A DNA stretch of 64,000 bases from CAXTPV01 sp965276715 (GCA_965276715.1 OZ255622.1:434001-498000), one strand, 5' to 3'. Shown: positions 1 through 9,606, counted from the stretch's first letter. Notes: generated by a model from the letters alone, not told the origin. Numbers and translations are program-made.

Positions 1-2
1 TC

Positions 3-1175
3 ATGACCAGGCGCACCGCCCTGCTCGGCCTCGCCGGCGCCGTCTCGCTCGGCCGCAGCGCGCTCGCGCTCGCGCCGGCGCCCACCGACAAGCGCCTGAT
101 CGTCATCATCCTGCGCGGTGCGATGGACGGGCTCGGTGCCGTTGTTCCCTATGGCGATCCGGCACTCATCGGGCTGCGCGCCGGTCTCCTCCCGCAGCCC
201 GAGATCGGCCAACCCGGCGGCCTACGGGATCTCGGGGGCTTCTACGGTCTGCATCCGGCGCTCGCGAACCTGCACACCCTCTACCAGGCAGGCGAGATGC
301 TGCCGGTCCATGCGGTCGCCGGCCACTATCGGAGCCGCAGCCATTTTGAAGCGCAGGACTATCTCGAAAGCGGCGCCGATCAGCGCCTCTCCAGCGGCTG
401 GCTGAACCGTGCCGTCACCGCACTTCCCGTGGGGCGGCGCGACCAGGGCGCGATCACCATCGGCAACGGCACGCCGCTGATCGCGCGCGGACCGGCCGAC
501 ATCGGCGCGTGGGCCCCGAGCCAGACGCCGGCTGCCGACGAGGCACTCCTTGCCAAGATCGTGGCGCTCGACAGTCACGACCCGCTGCTGCACGCCGCCC
601 TCGTCGAAGGCATCGCCGAACGCGACTTCGCGCGACGCACACTGGCGCCGGCATCCCTTCCGGAGCACCGCCGCCCGTTCGTCGTGCTCGCCGAGGCCGC
701 CGGCCGCCTCCTCGCCGCTCCGGACGGCCCACGCATCGCCGCGCTCGAGATCGGCGGCTGGGACACCCACCAGAACCAGCAGCGGCAGCTCGCTACAGCC
801 CTCGCGGATCTCGACCGCGGCATCGCGGCACTTCATGCGGCGATCGGCTCCGCGTGGCGCGACACCGCCATCCTCGCCGTGACCGAGTTCGGCCGCACCC
901 CCCGCATCAACGGCACCAATGGCACCGACCACGGCACCGGGACGGTGGCCTTCCTCGCCGGCGGCTCGATCAGCGGCGGCCGCGTTCTCGCCGACTGGCC
1001 CGGCCTCGGCGCGGGCCGCCTCCTCGACGACCGCGATCTCCAGCCGACCCGCGACCTGCGCAGCGTGATCAAGGGCCTTCTCGCCGGCCAACTCGGCCTG
1101 GGAGCCGCCTCGCTCTCGCGCATCTTTCCGCACAGCAGAGAGGCCGCCCCGCAATCGGGGCTTCTGCGCGTCTGA
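3..1175 (+). CDS. DUF1501 family Tat-exported protein
   Basis: Protein of 390 aa. The N-terminus has a twin-arginine start (TRRTALLGL, residues 2-10) followed by an Ala/Leu-rich stretch, which suggests Tat export to the periplasm. Family hallmarks of DUF1501 (sulfatase/alkaline-phosphatase-like fold) are visible: GGWDTH near residue 250 and EFGRTPR near 293, followed by a TDHG motif. The biochemical role is unknown; family members usually sit next to a DUF1800 gene. Here the ATG lies in a TC-ATGA context at the window edge, which suggests overlap with the stop of an upstream gene, plausibly DUF1800, outside the window. It ends 4 bp from the convergent oxidoreductase gene. Family call is firm, function unknown. 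Confidence 0.9.
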   Translation: MTRRTALLGLAGAVSLGRSALALAPAPTDKRLIVIILRGAMDGLGAVVPYGDPALIGLRAGLLPQPEIGQPGGLRDLGGFYGLHPALANLHTLYQAGEMLPVHAVAGHYRSRSHFEAQDYLESGADQRLSSGWLNRAVTALPVGRRDQGAITIGNGTPLIARGPADIGAWAPSQTPAADEALLAKIVALDSHDPLLHAALVEGIAERDFARRTLAPASLPEHRRPFVVLAEAAGRLLAAPDGPRIAALEIGGWDTHQNQQRQLATALADLDRGIAALHAAIGSAWRDTAILAVTEFGRTPRINGTNGTDHGTGTVAFLAGGSISGGRVLADWPGLGAGRLLDDRDLQPTRDLRSVIKGLLAGQLGLGAASLSRIFPHSREAAPQSGLLRV

Positions 1176-1179
1176 CCGT

Positions 1180-2154
1180 CTACCCTGGCGTGACGACCAG
1201 CTTGCCGGTGGCGCGCCGCTCGAGCATGGCCGCCAACGCGTCGACCGACCGCTCAAGGGGATAGGTCGCAGAAACGAACGGGACCAGACGCCGCTCGGCC
1301 ACCATCGACAGGATCCGGCCCATGGTCGCCGCGCCCTTGGCCGGCTCACGCTGCATCAAGCCGCCCCAGAACACGCCCACCGAGGACGCTCCCTTGAGCA
1401 TCAGCAGATTGAGCGGCGGCGCCGGGATAGCGCCGGCGGCGAAACCGATCACCAGATGCCGCCCACGCCAGTTCAGGCTCCGGATCGCGATCTCCGTGAA
1501 CGCACCGCCAACCGCGTCGAACGCGACATCGATCCCGTCGGATGCCGCCTGCTTGAGCGCCTCGCGCCAGCCGGGTTGCGTGTAATCCACCACCGCGTCG
1601 GCGCCATGGGCGATGCAGAGTGTGCGTTTGGCCTCCGTCGATGCCGCGGCGATCACTCGCGCGCCCAGCATTTTCCCGACCTGAACCGCGGCCAGCCCGA
1701 CGCCGCCCGACGCACCCAGCACCAGCAGCGTCTCGCCGGGCTGCAGGCTGCCGCGATCCTCGAGGCCATGCAGGGCCGTGCCGTACCCGATCCCCGCGGC
1801 GGCGGCGAGCGTCGGGTCCAGCTCCGGCGGGATCGGCAGCACGCCGCGCGCAGTCACCACGGCCTCTTCGGCAAAGCCACCGAATACCCCGGCAGCCGCC
1901 ACCACATCGCCAAGCTTGATGTGCTCGATCCGCTCGCCCAGGCCGATCACCTTGCCGACGATCTCACCGCCAGGAGAAAACGGGAGTGGCGGGCGAACCT
2001 GGTATTTGCCCTGGACGATCAGGGCGTCGAGGAAATTGACGCCGCAGGCCTGGATGCGGATCTTGACCTCGCCGGGGCCCGGAGCCGGCGATGGCACGTC
2101 CTCGACCCGCAGATCCGACAGCGGCCCGAAGGCCCGGCACAGCAGCGCCCGCAT
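1180..2154 (-). CDS. NADPH:quinone oxidoreductase-type MDR protein
   Basis: Protein of 324 aa, a medium-chain dehydrogenase/reductase of the zinc-free quinone reductase branch. An N-terminal GroES-like domain carries CGVNFLDALIVQGKY, typical of QOR proteins. A Rossmann domain follows with the nucleotide-binding motif GASGGVGLAAVQ near residue 148. No structural-zinc cysteine cluster is seen. It probably reduces quinones or enoyl/enone substrates with NAD(P)H in the cytosol; the substrate cannot be told from sequence. It starts 12 bp downstream of rpmB on the same strand, so the two may be co-transcribed. Length matches the family. Confidence 0.9.
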   Translation of the reverse strand: MRALLCRAFGPLSDLRVEDVPSPAPGPGEVKIRIQACGVNFLDALIVQGKYQVRPPLPFSPGGEIVGKVIGLGERIEHIKLGDVVAAAGVFGGFAEEAVVTARGVLPIPPELDPTLAAAAGIGYGTALHGLEDRGSLQPGETLLVLGASGGVGLAAVQVGKMLGARVIAAASTEAKRTLCIAHGADAVVDYTQPGWREALKQAASDGIDVAFDAVGGAFTEIAIRSLNWRGRHLVIGFAAGAIPAPPLNLLMLKGASSVGVFWGGLMQREPAKGAATMGRILSMVAERRLVPFVSATYPLERSVDALAAMLERRATGKLVVTPG

Positions 2155-2166
2155 CGGCGCCGTCGC

Positions 2167-2475
2167 TCAGGCGGTCGGTTGAGCGGCCGCGCGCCGGTCG
2201 CGCGCGCGCACGATCCGGCGCTTCAAAGCCTTCGCGTCGTCGGGGAGCTTCCGGTCCGAGGTCCCGATCAGGAATGCGTCGAGGCCGCCATTATGCTCGA
2301 TCGTCCGGAGCGCATTCGTCGCCAGCCGCAAATGCACCTGTCCGCCGAGCGCGTCCGACACCAGCGAGGCCTCCTGCAGGTTGGGCAGGAAACGGCGGCG
2401 GGTCTTGTTGTTGGCGTGGCTGACATTGTTGCCTGTCAGCACACCCTTGCCCGTGATCTGGCAGCGGCGTGACAT
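2167..2475 (-). CDS. rpmB: 50S ribosomal protein L28
   Basis: Protein of 102 aa starting MSRRCQITGKGVLTGNNVSH, the conserved L28 N-terminus, with the NKTRRRFLPNL segment following. It is a component of the large ribosomal subunit near the E site. The open frame extends six codons upstream, but the ATG at 2475 gives the canonical family start. The C-terminal ~25 residues are basic (RRIVRARDRR) as in alphaproteobacterial L28. The only CXXC-type zinc cysteine present is the single C5, so this is the zinc-free form. The quinone oxidoreductase gene follows 12 bp downstream. Confidence 0.97.
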   Translation of the reverse strand: MSRRCQITGKGVLTGNNVSHANNKTRRRFLPNLQEASLVSDALGGQVHLRLATNALRTIEHNGGLDAFLIGTSDRKLPDDAKALKRRIVRARDRRAAAQPTA

Positions 2476-2544
2476 GAGATGAACCCTGGTCAAACGGAAG
2501 CGCGGTGTATGAAGACCGCGCCATCAAAGGTCAAGATCGCCGCT

Positions 2545-2808
2545 TCATGCCCGGCCATGGGATGGCGTCTCCGACACATGCCCGAAATCGCCCGACCGGA
2601 CCGACTCGCGCGCCTGGTCCAGCACGTTCAGCAAGGCGGCATTGCCCATCGACCGCGCCACGAGCCCCATCGAACCGCCGAGCAACGCGGATGCGATCGC
2701 GAGCGGCGGCAACTTCTTCTCCAGCAGATGCTGGATCACTCGATCGACCATCTCGCCGGCCTGACTGAGTTCCTGCGGCAGTTCGTCCGGATCAAGTCCC
2801 GTCGCCAT
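2545..2808 (-). CDS. small hypothetical protein
   Basis: Protein of 87 aa that I do not recognise. It starts MATGLDPDELPQEL at an ATG preceded by a GGAACGACG spacer. The central stretch LPPLAIASALLGGSMGLVA (residues ~40-58) is hydrophobic/small and could be a weak membrane-associated or packed helix. The rest is charged and helical in character. It lies 28 bp downstream of the Atm1-like ABC exporter gene on the same strand and is likely in its transcript. An upstream in-frame extension into the exporter gene exists but reads out of frame through the ABC domain and was not used. Confidence 0.7.
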   Translation of the reverse strand: MATGLDPDELPQELSQAGEMVDRVIQHLLEKKLPPLAIASALLGGSMGLVARSMGNAALLNVLDQARESVRSGDFGHVSETPSHGRA

Positions 2809-2836
2809 CGTCGTTCCTTCCTGTACCGCACCCTTC

Positions 2837-4711
2837 TCAGACGGGCACGTTCTCCTCGGCGGCCTCTGCCTGGACACGCCACATCGTGGCGTACAGGCCG
2901 TCCGCCAACAGCAGACCGGCATGGGTGCCGCGCTCGACCACCGCACCCTGGTCCAGCACCAGGATCTCGTCGGCATCCACCACCGTCGACAGGCGGTGCG
3001 CGATCACCAGCGTCGTCCGGCGCGCGGAGACCGCCTTCAGCGCCGCCTCGATCTCGCGCTCGGTCGCCGTGTCGAGCGCGCTCGTGGCCTCGTCGAGGAT
3101 CAGCACGCGCGGATCCTTCAGGATCGTTCGCGCGATCGCCACGCGCTGCTTCTCGCCGCCCGACAATTTCAGCCCGCGCTCGCCGACCCGTGTCTCGTAT
3201 CCCTCGGGCAGCGAGACGATGAAGTCGTGCACCTGCGCGAGCCGCGCGGCCTGCTCGATCTCATTCTGGCTCGCGCCGATGCGGCCATAGGCGATGTTGT
3301 AGCGGACCGTGTCGTTGAACAGCACGGTATCCTGCGGCACGACGCCGATCGCGGCCCGCAGGCTCGTCTGCGACACATCGCGCAGATCGACGCCATCGAT
3401 CGTCACCGCCCCTTCCGTCACGTCGTAGAACCGGAACAGCAACCGGCTGATCGTCGACTTGCCGGCCCCCGTCGGCCCCACGATCGCGAGCTTGCCGCCG
3501 GCCGGCACCGCGAACGACACGCCGCGCAGGATCTCCCGATCCGGCCGATATCCGAAACGCACATTCTCGAACCGCACCAGGGCCGGCGGTGCGGCCGATA
3601 GATGCCCCTCCAGCACCGCGGCACCCGGCCGGTCGGACACCTCCTGCGGCTCGGACAACAACCGGAACATCTGCTCGACATCGACAAAGCTCTGCCGCAG
3701 CGTGCCGTAGACGAAACCGAGGAAGTTCAACGGCAGATAGAGCTGCATCAAGTAGGTGTTCACCAGCACGAACTTGCCCACCGACAGGCGGCCCGCCACC
3801 ACGCCTTCGGCCGCCATCAGCATCACCGCCGCCAGCGCCACCGAGATGATCACCTGCTGGCCGATATTGAGTGCGTTCAGCGACACCTGGGTCCGCACGG
3901 CGGCCCGTTCGTAGCGCTGCTGCGCTTCGTCGAATCGCCGCGCCTCGTGCGCCTCGTTGCCGAAATACTTCACCGTCTCGTAGTTCAGCAGGCTGTCGAT
4001 CGCCTTGCTGCTCGCCTCGCTGTCGACCTCGTTCATCGCGCGCCGGATCTTCATCCGCCACGTCGTGAAGCCGAGCGTGAACCCGATATAGGCGACGATC
4101 GCCACCATCACGACGAGCGCGAACCGCCAGTCCGTCTTCACCCAGATGAAGCCGGCCACCAGCACCGCCTCGACCAGCGTCGGCACGATATTGAACACGC
4201 CGAGCCGCAGGATCGCCTCGATCGCGATCTGGCCACGCTCGATCGCGCGGCTGATTCCGCCGGTCTGCCGGTCGAGATGGAACCGCAAGGACAATGAGTG
4301 GAGGTGCCTGAACGTCTGCAGCGACACACGCCGGACGATCCGCTGCTTGACCCGCGCGAACACCGCGTCGCGCAACTCCCCGAACGCTCCGGACGCGATC
4401 CGCAGGCCCCCATAGGCCAGGATCAAGGCCGCCGGCACCACCAGCACCTGTGCTCGGCCGGCATGGTGGGACAGCACGTCGATCGACCGCGCGTAGTAGA
4501 TCGGCACCATCACCGTCGCCAGCTTCGCCGCGATCAGGAACAACATCGCGCCGACCACCCGGGCGCGCGTTGCGATGTCGCCCTTTGGCCACAGGTAGGG
4601 CAACAGGCTGCGAATGCTGCCGTTCGGAGCTTGGCTCGAACCATCCTCGGTTCCGGCCAGGGATGCATGTGGAGTGAACGTGCTGCGCTGGACGCGTCGT
4701 TGAGCGGTCAT
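2837..4711 (-). CDS. Atm1/HMT-type ABC exporter (fused permease-ATPase)
   Basis: Protein of 624 aa with an N-terminal transmembrane domain (about residues 35-320, beginning LLPYLWPKGD) and a C-terminal ATPase. Walker A GPTGAGKST (~412), signature LSGGEKQR (~512), Walker B LILDEATSALD (~535) and the IAHRLST switch loop are intact. The sequence resembles the ATM1/HMT1 branch of half-transporters, which export glutathione-linked compounds for Fe-S or metal homeostasis. It would act as a homodimer in the inner membrane. The ATG at 4711 was chosen; a longer frame would run into the divergent NUDIX gene. Roughly 65 bp separates the two divergent starts and must hold both promoters. Confidence 0.93.
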   Translation of the reverse strand: MTAQRRVQRSTFTPHASLAGTEDGSSQAPNGSIRSLLPYLWPKGDIATRARVVGAMLFLIAAKLATVMVPIYYARSIDVLSHHAGRAQVLVVPAALILAYGGLRIASGAFGELRDAVFARVKQRIVRRVSLQTFRHLHSLSLRFHLDRQTGGISRAIERGQIAIEAILRLGVFNIVPTLVEAVLVAGFIWVKTDWRFALVVMVAIVAYIGFTLGFTTWRMKIRRAMNEVDSEASSKAIDSLLNYETVKYFGNEAHEARRFDEAQQRYERAAVRTQVSLNALNIGQQVIISVALAAVMLMAAEGVVAGRLSVGKFVLVNTYLMQLYLPLNFLGFVYGTLRQSFVDVEQMFRLLSEPQEVSDRPGAAVLEGHLSAAPPALVRFENVRFGYRPDREILRGVSFAVPAGGKLAIVGPTGAGKSTISRLLFRFYDVTEGAVTIDGVDLRDVSQTSLRAAIGVVPQDTVLFNDTVRYNIAYGRIGASQNEIEQAARLAQVHDFIVSLPEGYETRVGERGLKLSGGEKQRVAIARTILKDPRVLILDEATSALDTATEREIEAALKAVSARRTTLVIAHRLSTVVDADEILVLDQGAVVERGTHAGLLLADGLYATMWRVQAEAAEENVPV

Positions 4712-4775
4712 GCCGCCGATGTGGCATTCTGCGCCACGGTTGCAAAGAAGCGAGACGCAAAGGACGCCCGACCCG

Positions 4776-5591
4776 ATGACCGACAAGGGAGACCTTCGGC
4801 GTCACTTCGACCGATGCAACAACACCACGCTGCCGGGTGGCCGCCATCCGCTTCGCCTTGGCACGCATCAGGTCGGCTATGTCGAGCCGCCGCTCGTCGG
4901 CGGGTTGCTGTCCGACCTTCTTCCGCTCGGACCCGATAACGCGGTCGAGACCGACGCGGCGACGCTGCGCCGTGCCGCGCGCCTCCTCGCGGACTCCGGC
5001 CTGATCGTGCTCCGCGACGAAATGTTCGACATCCGCGCGAGCGACGATGGCCCGGTCCTCGGCACCCTCGACCGCGGCGCGCTGCCCAATTTCGGCATCG
5101 CAGCGACAGGCGTCCATCTCAACGGCCTCGTCGAGCGCGACGGCGAGACCCTCCTCTGGGTCGCCCGCCGCGCCGCCGACAAGCTGCTCGATCCGGGCAA
5201 GCTCGACCATCTCGCCGCCGGCGGCGTTCCCGCCGGACTGACACCCTTCGAGACGCTGGCCAAGGAAGCGGCCGAGGAATGCGGTCTCACCCATGCCCAG
5301 GTCGCGACCGCGCGCGAGGTCGCGACCATCCGCTACGCGATGCAGCGCCCCGAGGGGCTGCGTCGCGACGTCCTGCGTTGCTACGACATCGTCCTTCCCG
5401 CGACCTGGCAACCGGTCGCCCATGACGGCGAGGTCGAGACCTTCGAGCTCTGGCCGCTCGCGCGCGCGCTCGAGACGGTCCGCGACACCGAGGACTTCAA
5501 GTTCAACGTCAACCTGGTCCTGATCGACCTGTTCATGCGGCGGGGCCTGCTCGACACGTTCGAGCCGCGACTGGACGCAAGCAGGCTGTGA
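4776..5591 (+). CDS. NUDIX hydrolase with DUF4743 N-terminal domain
   Basis: Protein of 271 aa. The N-terminal ~110 residues match the DUF4743 layout of the yeast YJR142W/plant Nudix20-24 branch. The NUDIX fold follows, with a box at about 148-170 (GGVPAG..., then KEAAEECGL). The box has Lys where the consensus has Arg before the EE pair, and the metal-binding glutamates are kept. Relatives hydrolyse damaged thiamine diphosphates, so a diphosphate-sanitising role is likely but inferred. The start at 4776 (MTDKGDL) was chosen over an in-frame ATG 66 bp upstream because it matches family length. Its stop overlaps the GTG of the next gene (GTGA). Confidence 0.9.
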   Translation: MTDKGDLRRHFDRCNNTTLPGGRHPLRLGTHQVGYVEPPLVGGLLSDLLPLGPDNAVETDAATLRRAARLLADSGLIVLRDEMFDIRASDDGPVLGTLDRGALPNFGIAATGVHLNGLVERDGETLLWVARRAADKLLDPGKLDHLAAGGVPAGLTPFETLAKEAAEECGLTHAQVATAREVATIRYAMQRPEGLRRDVLRCYDIVLPATWQPVAHDGEVETFELWPLARALETVRDTEDFKFNVNLVLIDLFMRRGLLDTFEPRLDASRL

Positions 5592-6337
5592 ACCGCTTCG
5601 AGAAGAGGGTGGTGCTCGTGACCGGTGCCGCGCGCGGCATCGGCTTCGCGATCGCCGAGGCCTTCACCCGAGAGGGCGCGCAGGTCGCAGCCGCCGACCT
5701 CGACGGCGCGCCCACCCCGTTCGCGATGACACTGGCGATGGACGTCACCAGCGAGGACGACGTCGAACGGGGCGTGGCCGCCATCGTCGATCGCTTCGGC
5801 CGGATCGACATCCTCGTCAGCAACGCCGGGATCCAGATCATCAGTCCGGTCCATGAATTAGCGTTCGCCGACTGGAAGCGCCTGCTCGCCGTCCATCTAG
5901 ACGGCGCGTTCCTCACCACCCGGGCCTGCCTGCCTCACATGTATGCCCACGGCCAAGGCGCGATCGTCTACCTGGGCTCGGTCCATTCCAAGGTCGCATC
6001 GAAACTCAAGGCGCCCTACGTCACCGCCAAGCACGGCCTGCTGGGTCTCTGCCGCACCGTTGCCAAGGAGGGTGCGGAGCATGGCGTTCGTGCCAACGTC
6101 GTCTGCCCCGGCTTCGTCCGCACGCCGCTCGTCGACCGCCAGATCCCCGAGCAGGCCGCTTCCCTCGGCATTTCCGAGGACGAGGTCGTGCGCGACATCA
6201 TGCTCGGCCAGACGGTCGACGGGACCTTCACCACCCTCGATGACGTTGCCGAAGCCACCCTCTTCCTCGCCGGCTTCGGAACCACGGCGATGACCGGTCA
6301 GTCCCTTCTGGTCACCCACGGCTGGCACATGGATTGA
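5588..6337 (+). CDS. 3-hydroxybutyrate dehydrogenase (SDR family)
   Basis: Protein of 249 aa, a classical short-chain dehydrogenase. It shows the GAARGIG cofactor loop (residues 12-18), NAG, and a catalytic Ser followed by Tyr~144/Lys~148 (PYVTAKHG). The C-terminal segment PGFVRTPLVDRQIPEQA is characteristic of D-3-hydroxybutyrate dehydrogenase, which interconverts 3-hydroxybutyrate and acetoacetate with NAD and serves poly-hydroxybutyrate turnover. It starts at a GTG overlapping the NUDIX stop by one codon, implying translational coupling. It ends 8 bp from the convergent lactate permease gene. Function assignment is good, though other SDR substrates cannot be fully excluded. Confidence 0.9.
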   Translation: MNRFEKRVVLVTGAARGIGFAIAEAFTREGAQVAAADLDGAPTPFAMTLAMDVTSEDDVERGVAAIVDRFGRIDILVSNAGIQIISPVHELAFADWKRLLAVHLDGAFLTTRACLPHMYAHGQGAIVYLGSVHSKVASKLKAPYVTAKHGLLGLCRTVAKEGAEHGVRANVVCPGFVRTPLVDRQIPEQAASLGISEDEVVRDIMLGQTVDGTFTTLDDVAEATLFLAGFGTTAMTGQSLLVTHGWHMD

Positions 6338-6345
6338 GGCACCGT

Positions 6346-7986
6346 TCAGCGCGCGATCATCCACGGGAACAGGAACTGCTGGGAGACCGCGATCGCGGCG
6401 ATCACCAACGTCAACGCAATACTGTGCTTGAACGTCCGGCGAAAGATCAGCCCCTCCTGTCCTTTCAGCACCGTGACCGCTGCACCGGTCGACATGTTCT
6501 GCGGCGAGATCATCTTGCCCATCACCCCACCCGAGGAATTGGTCGCCGCGAATAGCACGGGGCTCAGATGCAGCTGCCGTGCAGCCACCACCTGAAGATT
6601 GCCGAACAGCGTGTTGCCTGAGGTGTCGCTTCCCGTCAGCGCGACCGCTACCCACCCCAGGAAGGCCGACGCCACCGAGAACAGCAGCCCGAGATGCGCC
6701 GCCGCGTCTCCCAGCGTATAGGTCACACCCGCGTAGTTCATCAGGAACGCGAGCCCCATGATCAGCGCCACCGTCAGCACCGCGAGCCGGATCTGCCTCC
6801 AGGTCCGAACCACGCAGCCGAGATAGGCGCGCGGCCCGAGTCCGAAGACCGCCGCAGCAAGGAGGTTCGCGACCAAGATCGCCGTCCCCGTGTCCAGCGG
6901 CTTGAACGCCCACACTGCCGCATATGGCTTGTTGAACAGCGTGATGAACACCGCCTTGTCCAACCCTGGCCAATGCACGTCGGTCTCGCCCACGGCGGAC
7001 AATTTCAGGTTCGTCCAGATCACCACCACGACCGCAACGATGATCCACGGTATCCAGCCCTGCCACGGCGAGACCCGGGGCGAGGCGGCGCTCAACGAAC
7101 GCGGCACCGCCATCGTCGCGGCGTCCGTCCTTGTCGCTGCCGCGAATTCCCGATCCGGCGCCGGCCGCCACACCTGCAGGAACCCGATCGTGACCAGGAG
7201 CGATCCGAGCGACGCGAAGATGTCGGTCAGCCGATAGTCGTAGAAGTTCGAAACGCTGAACTGGATCACCGCGAAGCTTCCGCCGGCAACCAGCAGCAGC
7301 GGCCACATCGCCCTGATCGATCGCCGGCCGCCAAACACCGCCATGACGTAGAACGGCAGGATCAGCGCAATCACCGGCAGCTGCCGGCCCACCATCGCTC
7401 CGAGCACCACGTCCGACTGGTGCGTGATCTTGCCAAGCACCGTGATCGGGATCCCGAGTGCTCCGTAGGCGACCGGCGCCGTGTCAAAGATCAACGTATA
7501 GGTGAGCGCCTCGAGCGGCGGCCACCCGACCGAGATCAGCAGCGAGGCGGAGATCGCGATCGTCGATCCGAAGCCCGCGATGCCCTCGAGCAGCGCGCCG
7601 AAGCAGAAGCCGATGACGATCAGCACCACCCGTCGGTCGGCCGGCAGATGCTCCAGCACCCATTCCCGGAACGCATCGAAGCGACCTGTCGCGACAGCAA
7701 CGTTGTAGAGCACCAGCGCGTTGAACGCGATCCCCATCACCGGCCACAGCGCGAACGTCACGCCGGCGGCCACACTGTCGATCGCGAGCCCCACCGGCAT
7801 TTGCCAGAACCCGATCGAGACGATCAGGCCGACGACCATGCCGGCGAGCGACGCCTGCCACGCTGGCCGCCGCAGCACACCCAGCATGACAAGCAGCGTC
7901 ACGATCGGCAGGCTTCCAACCAGGAACGACAGGAACAGGCTGCCGCCGATCGGCGTCAGGAGCTGATGGAACAAATCTTCCCCCAC
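6346..7986 (-). CDS. lldP: L-lactate permease (LctP family)
   Basis: Protein of 546 aa with a dozen or more hydrophobic segments, starting HQLLTPIGGSLFLSFLVGSL, the typical LctP opening. Conserved family stretches include the EGIAGFGS-type motif (residues ~140) and a C-terminal TNSSGGVMGKMISPQN segment. It is an inner-membrane lactate/glycolate:proton symporter. The start is GTG at 7986; no in-frame ATG lies nearby with family-like sequence upstream. No lactate dehydrogenase gene is adjacent. Its 3' end abuts the 3-hydroxybutyrate dehydrogenase gene convergently. Confidence 0.92.
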   Translation of the reverse strand: MGEDLFHQLLTPIGGSLFLSFLVGSLPIVTLLVMLGVLRRPAWQASLAGMVVGLIVSIGFWQMPVGLAIDSVAAGVTFALWPVMGIAFNALVLYNVAVATGRFDAFREWVLEHLPADRRVVLIVIGFCFGALLEGIAGFGSTIAISASLLISVGWPPLEALTYTLIFDTAPVAYGALGIPITVLGKITHQSDVVLGAMVGRQLPVIALILPFYVMAVFGGRRSIRAMWPLLLVAGGSFAVIQFSVSNFYDYRLTDIFASLGSLLVTIGFLQVWRPAPDREFAAATRTDAATMAVPRSLSAASPRVSPWQGWIPWIIVAVVVVIWTNLKLSAVGETDVHWPGLDKAVFITLFNKPYAAVWAFKPLDTGTAILVANLLAAAVFGLGPRAYLGCVVRTWRQIRLAVLTVALIMGLAFLMNYAGVTYTLGDAAAHLGLLFSVASAFLGWVAVALTGSDTSGNTLFGNLQVVAARQLHLSPVLFAATNSSGGVMGKMISPQNMSTGAAVTVLKGQEGLIFRRTFKHSIALTLVIAAIAVSQQFLFPWMIAR

Positions 7987-8103
7987 ATCTTCTTGCCGCC
8001 GAAGCGGATGACCTTGCGCCCGCCAGGACAGGAATGGCCGGTCAGAACAGACCCGACGGGGAACGGAGAATCAACTCCGATGTGCCCGCGCCGCGGATCA
8101 CGG

Positions 8104-9606
8104 TCAGACCTCGAAGGTCACGCCCTGCGCCAGCGGCAACGCCGAGCCATAGTTCACCGCACTCGTCATCCGCCGCATATACGCTTTCCAGCTGTCCGAG
8201 CCGGACTCGCGGCCACCGCCGGTCTCCTTCTCGCCGCCGAAGGCGCCGCCGATCTCCGCGCCCGAGGTTCCCATATTGACGTTGGCGATGCCGCAGTCCG
8301 ATCCGGACGCCGACAGGAACCGCTCCGCCTCCCTGAGGTCGTTGGTGAAGATCGACGACGACAGACCTTGCGGCACGTCGTTCTGCAGCGCGATCGCCTC
8401 GTCGACAGTCCCAACCGCCACGACATACAGCAGCGGCGCGAACGTCTCGCGCAGCATCGGGCCTGACTGGCGCGGCATGGAGATCAGCGCCGGTCGCACA
8501 TAGACCCCCCGCTCGCGTCCGGCGACCGTGATCCGTTCTCCCCCGACCACCGTGGCCCCTTCGCCGCGCGCCGCCTCGATCGCGTCCCTCATCGCGTCAA
8601 ATGCCGCCTCGTCGATCAGCGGCCCGACCAGCGTCCCGGCCACCAGCGGATCGCCCACCGTGACGCGCCGATACACCGACCCCAGCCGATCGAGCAGCGT
8701 CCCGTGCAGCTCGGACTGCACGAACAGGCGGCGCAACGACGTGCATCGTTGGCCCGCCGTCCCCATCGCCCCGAACGCGATCGCCCGGACCGCAAGGTCG
8801 ACGGAGGCCGACCGGCAGACGATCGAGGCGTTGTTGCCGCCCAGTTCGAGGATCGCGCGCGCGAACCGTGCCGCCAGGATCGGCGCCACTGACCGGCCCA
8901 TCCCCGTCGATCCCGTCGCCGACACCACCGCCACCCGGCGATCGGCGACCAGTGCCTCGCCGGCGTCCGCGCCCCCGAGCACGACCGTCGCAAGCCCCGC
9001 CGGCGCGTCGCCGAAGCGAGCCAGCGCACGCCGCATCAGGCCATCGACCGCGAGCGCGCAAAGCGGCGTCTTCTCCGAGGGCTTCCACACCACCGGATCG
9101 CCGCACACGAGCGCGAGCGCCGCATTCCATGACCAGACCGCCACCGGGAAGTTGAACGCCGAGATGATCCCGACCACGCCCGCTGGATGCCACTGCTCGA
9201 GCATCCGATGATCGGGCCGCTCGCTCGGCATGACGAGACCGTTCAGCTGGCGCGACAGTCCGACGGCGAAATCGCAGATGTCGATCATCTCCTGCACCTC
9301 GCCGAGGCCTTCGGAGACGATCTTGCCTGCCTCGATCGAGACGAGACGTCCGAGCCGCTCCTTGGCGCCTCGCAATTCCTCGCCGAGCAGGCGGACGAGT
9401 TCGCCCCGCCGTGGTGCCGGGACTTGCCGCCACGCGCCGAAGGCCGCCGAGGCGGCCTGGACCGCCCGGTCTATCGCACCGATGCCGCCGAACGCGACAT
9501 GCCCGATCACCTCGCCGGAGATCGGCGTGCGGGCCGCGACCGGCCCCGTCGGCATCGTGCACCCGCACCCTTCGATCGCGCGCGCCGTCTCTTCGGCCAA
9601 ATCCAT
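8104..9606 (-). CDS. ALDH7-like aldehyde dehydrogenase
   Basis: Protein of 500 aa. Catalytic Cys288 lies in GQRCTSLRR and general base Glu254 in ELGGNN. The surrounding FGAMGTAGQRCTSLRRLFV, and a C-terminal run with GGAFGGEKETGGGRESG and RRMT, place it in the ALDH7 branch (alpha-aminoadipic semialdehyde / piperideine-6-carboxylate dehydrogenase). It probably oxidises a semialdehyde with NAD(P) in the cytosol. The ATG at 9606 has a strong GGAGG site 7 bp upstream, so the longer open frame was trimmed. It is divergent from the Nit1 cluster and shares a 311-bp upstream region with it. A metabolic link is possible but unproven. Confidence 0.9.
   Translation of the reverse strand: MDLAEETARAIEGCGCTMPTGPVAARTPISGEVIGHVAFGGIGAIDRAVQAASAAFGAWRQVPAPRRGELVRLLGEELRGAKERLGRLVSIEAGKIVSEGLGEVQEMIDICDFAVGLSRQLNGLVMPSERPDHRMLEQWHPAGVVGIISAFNFPVAVWSWNAALALVCGDPVVWKPSEKTPLCALAVDGLMRRALARFGDAPAGLATVVLGGADAGEALVADRRVAVVSATGSTGMGRSVAPILAARFARAILELGGNNASIVCRSASVDLAVRAIAFGAMGTAGQRCTSLRRLFVQSELHGTLLDRLGSVYRRVTVGDPLVAGTLVGPLIDEAAFDAMRDAIEAARGEGATVVGGERITVAGRERGVYVRPALISMPRQSGPMLRETFAPLLYVVAVGTVDEAIALQNDVPQGLSSSIFTNDLREAERFLSASGSDCGIANVNMGTSGAEIGGAFGGEKETGGGRESGSDSWKAYMRRMTSAVNYGSALPLAQGVTFEV

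Noticed and set aside
3261..5423. A 720-codon minus-strand frame across the ABC exporter and NUDIX genes
   Set aside because: The in-frame motifs belong to the exporter in a different frame. This frame is Arg/Gly/Asp-rich with no recognisable domain.
6694..8466. A 590-codon plus-strand frame opposite the lactate permease
   Set aside because: It is very rich in Arg/His/Gln/Asp, antisense to a clear membrane transporter, and has no domain.
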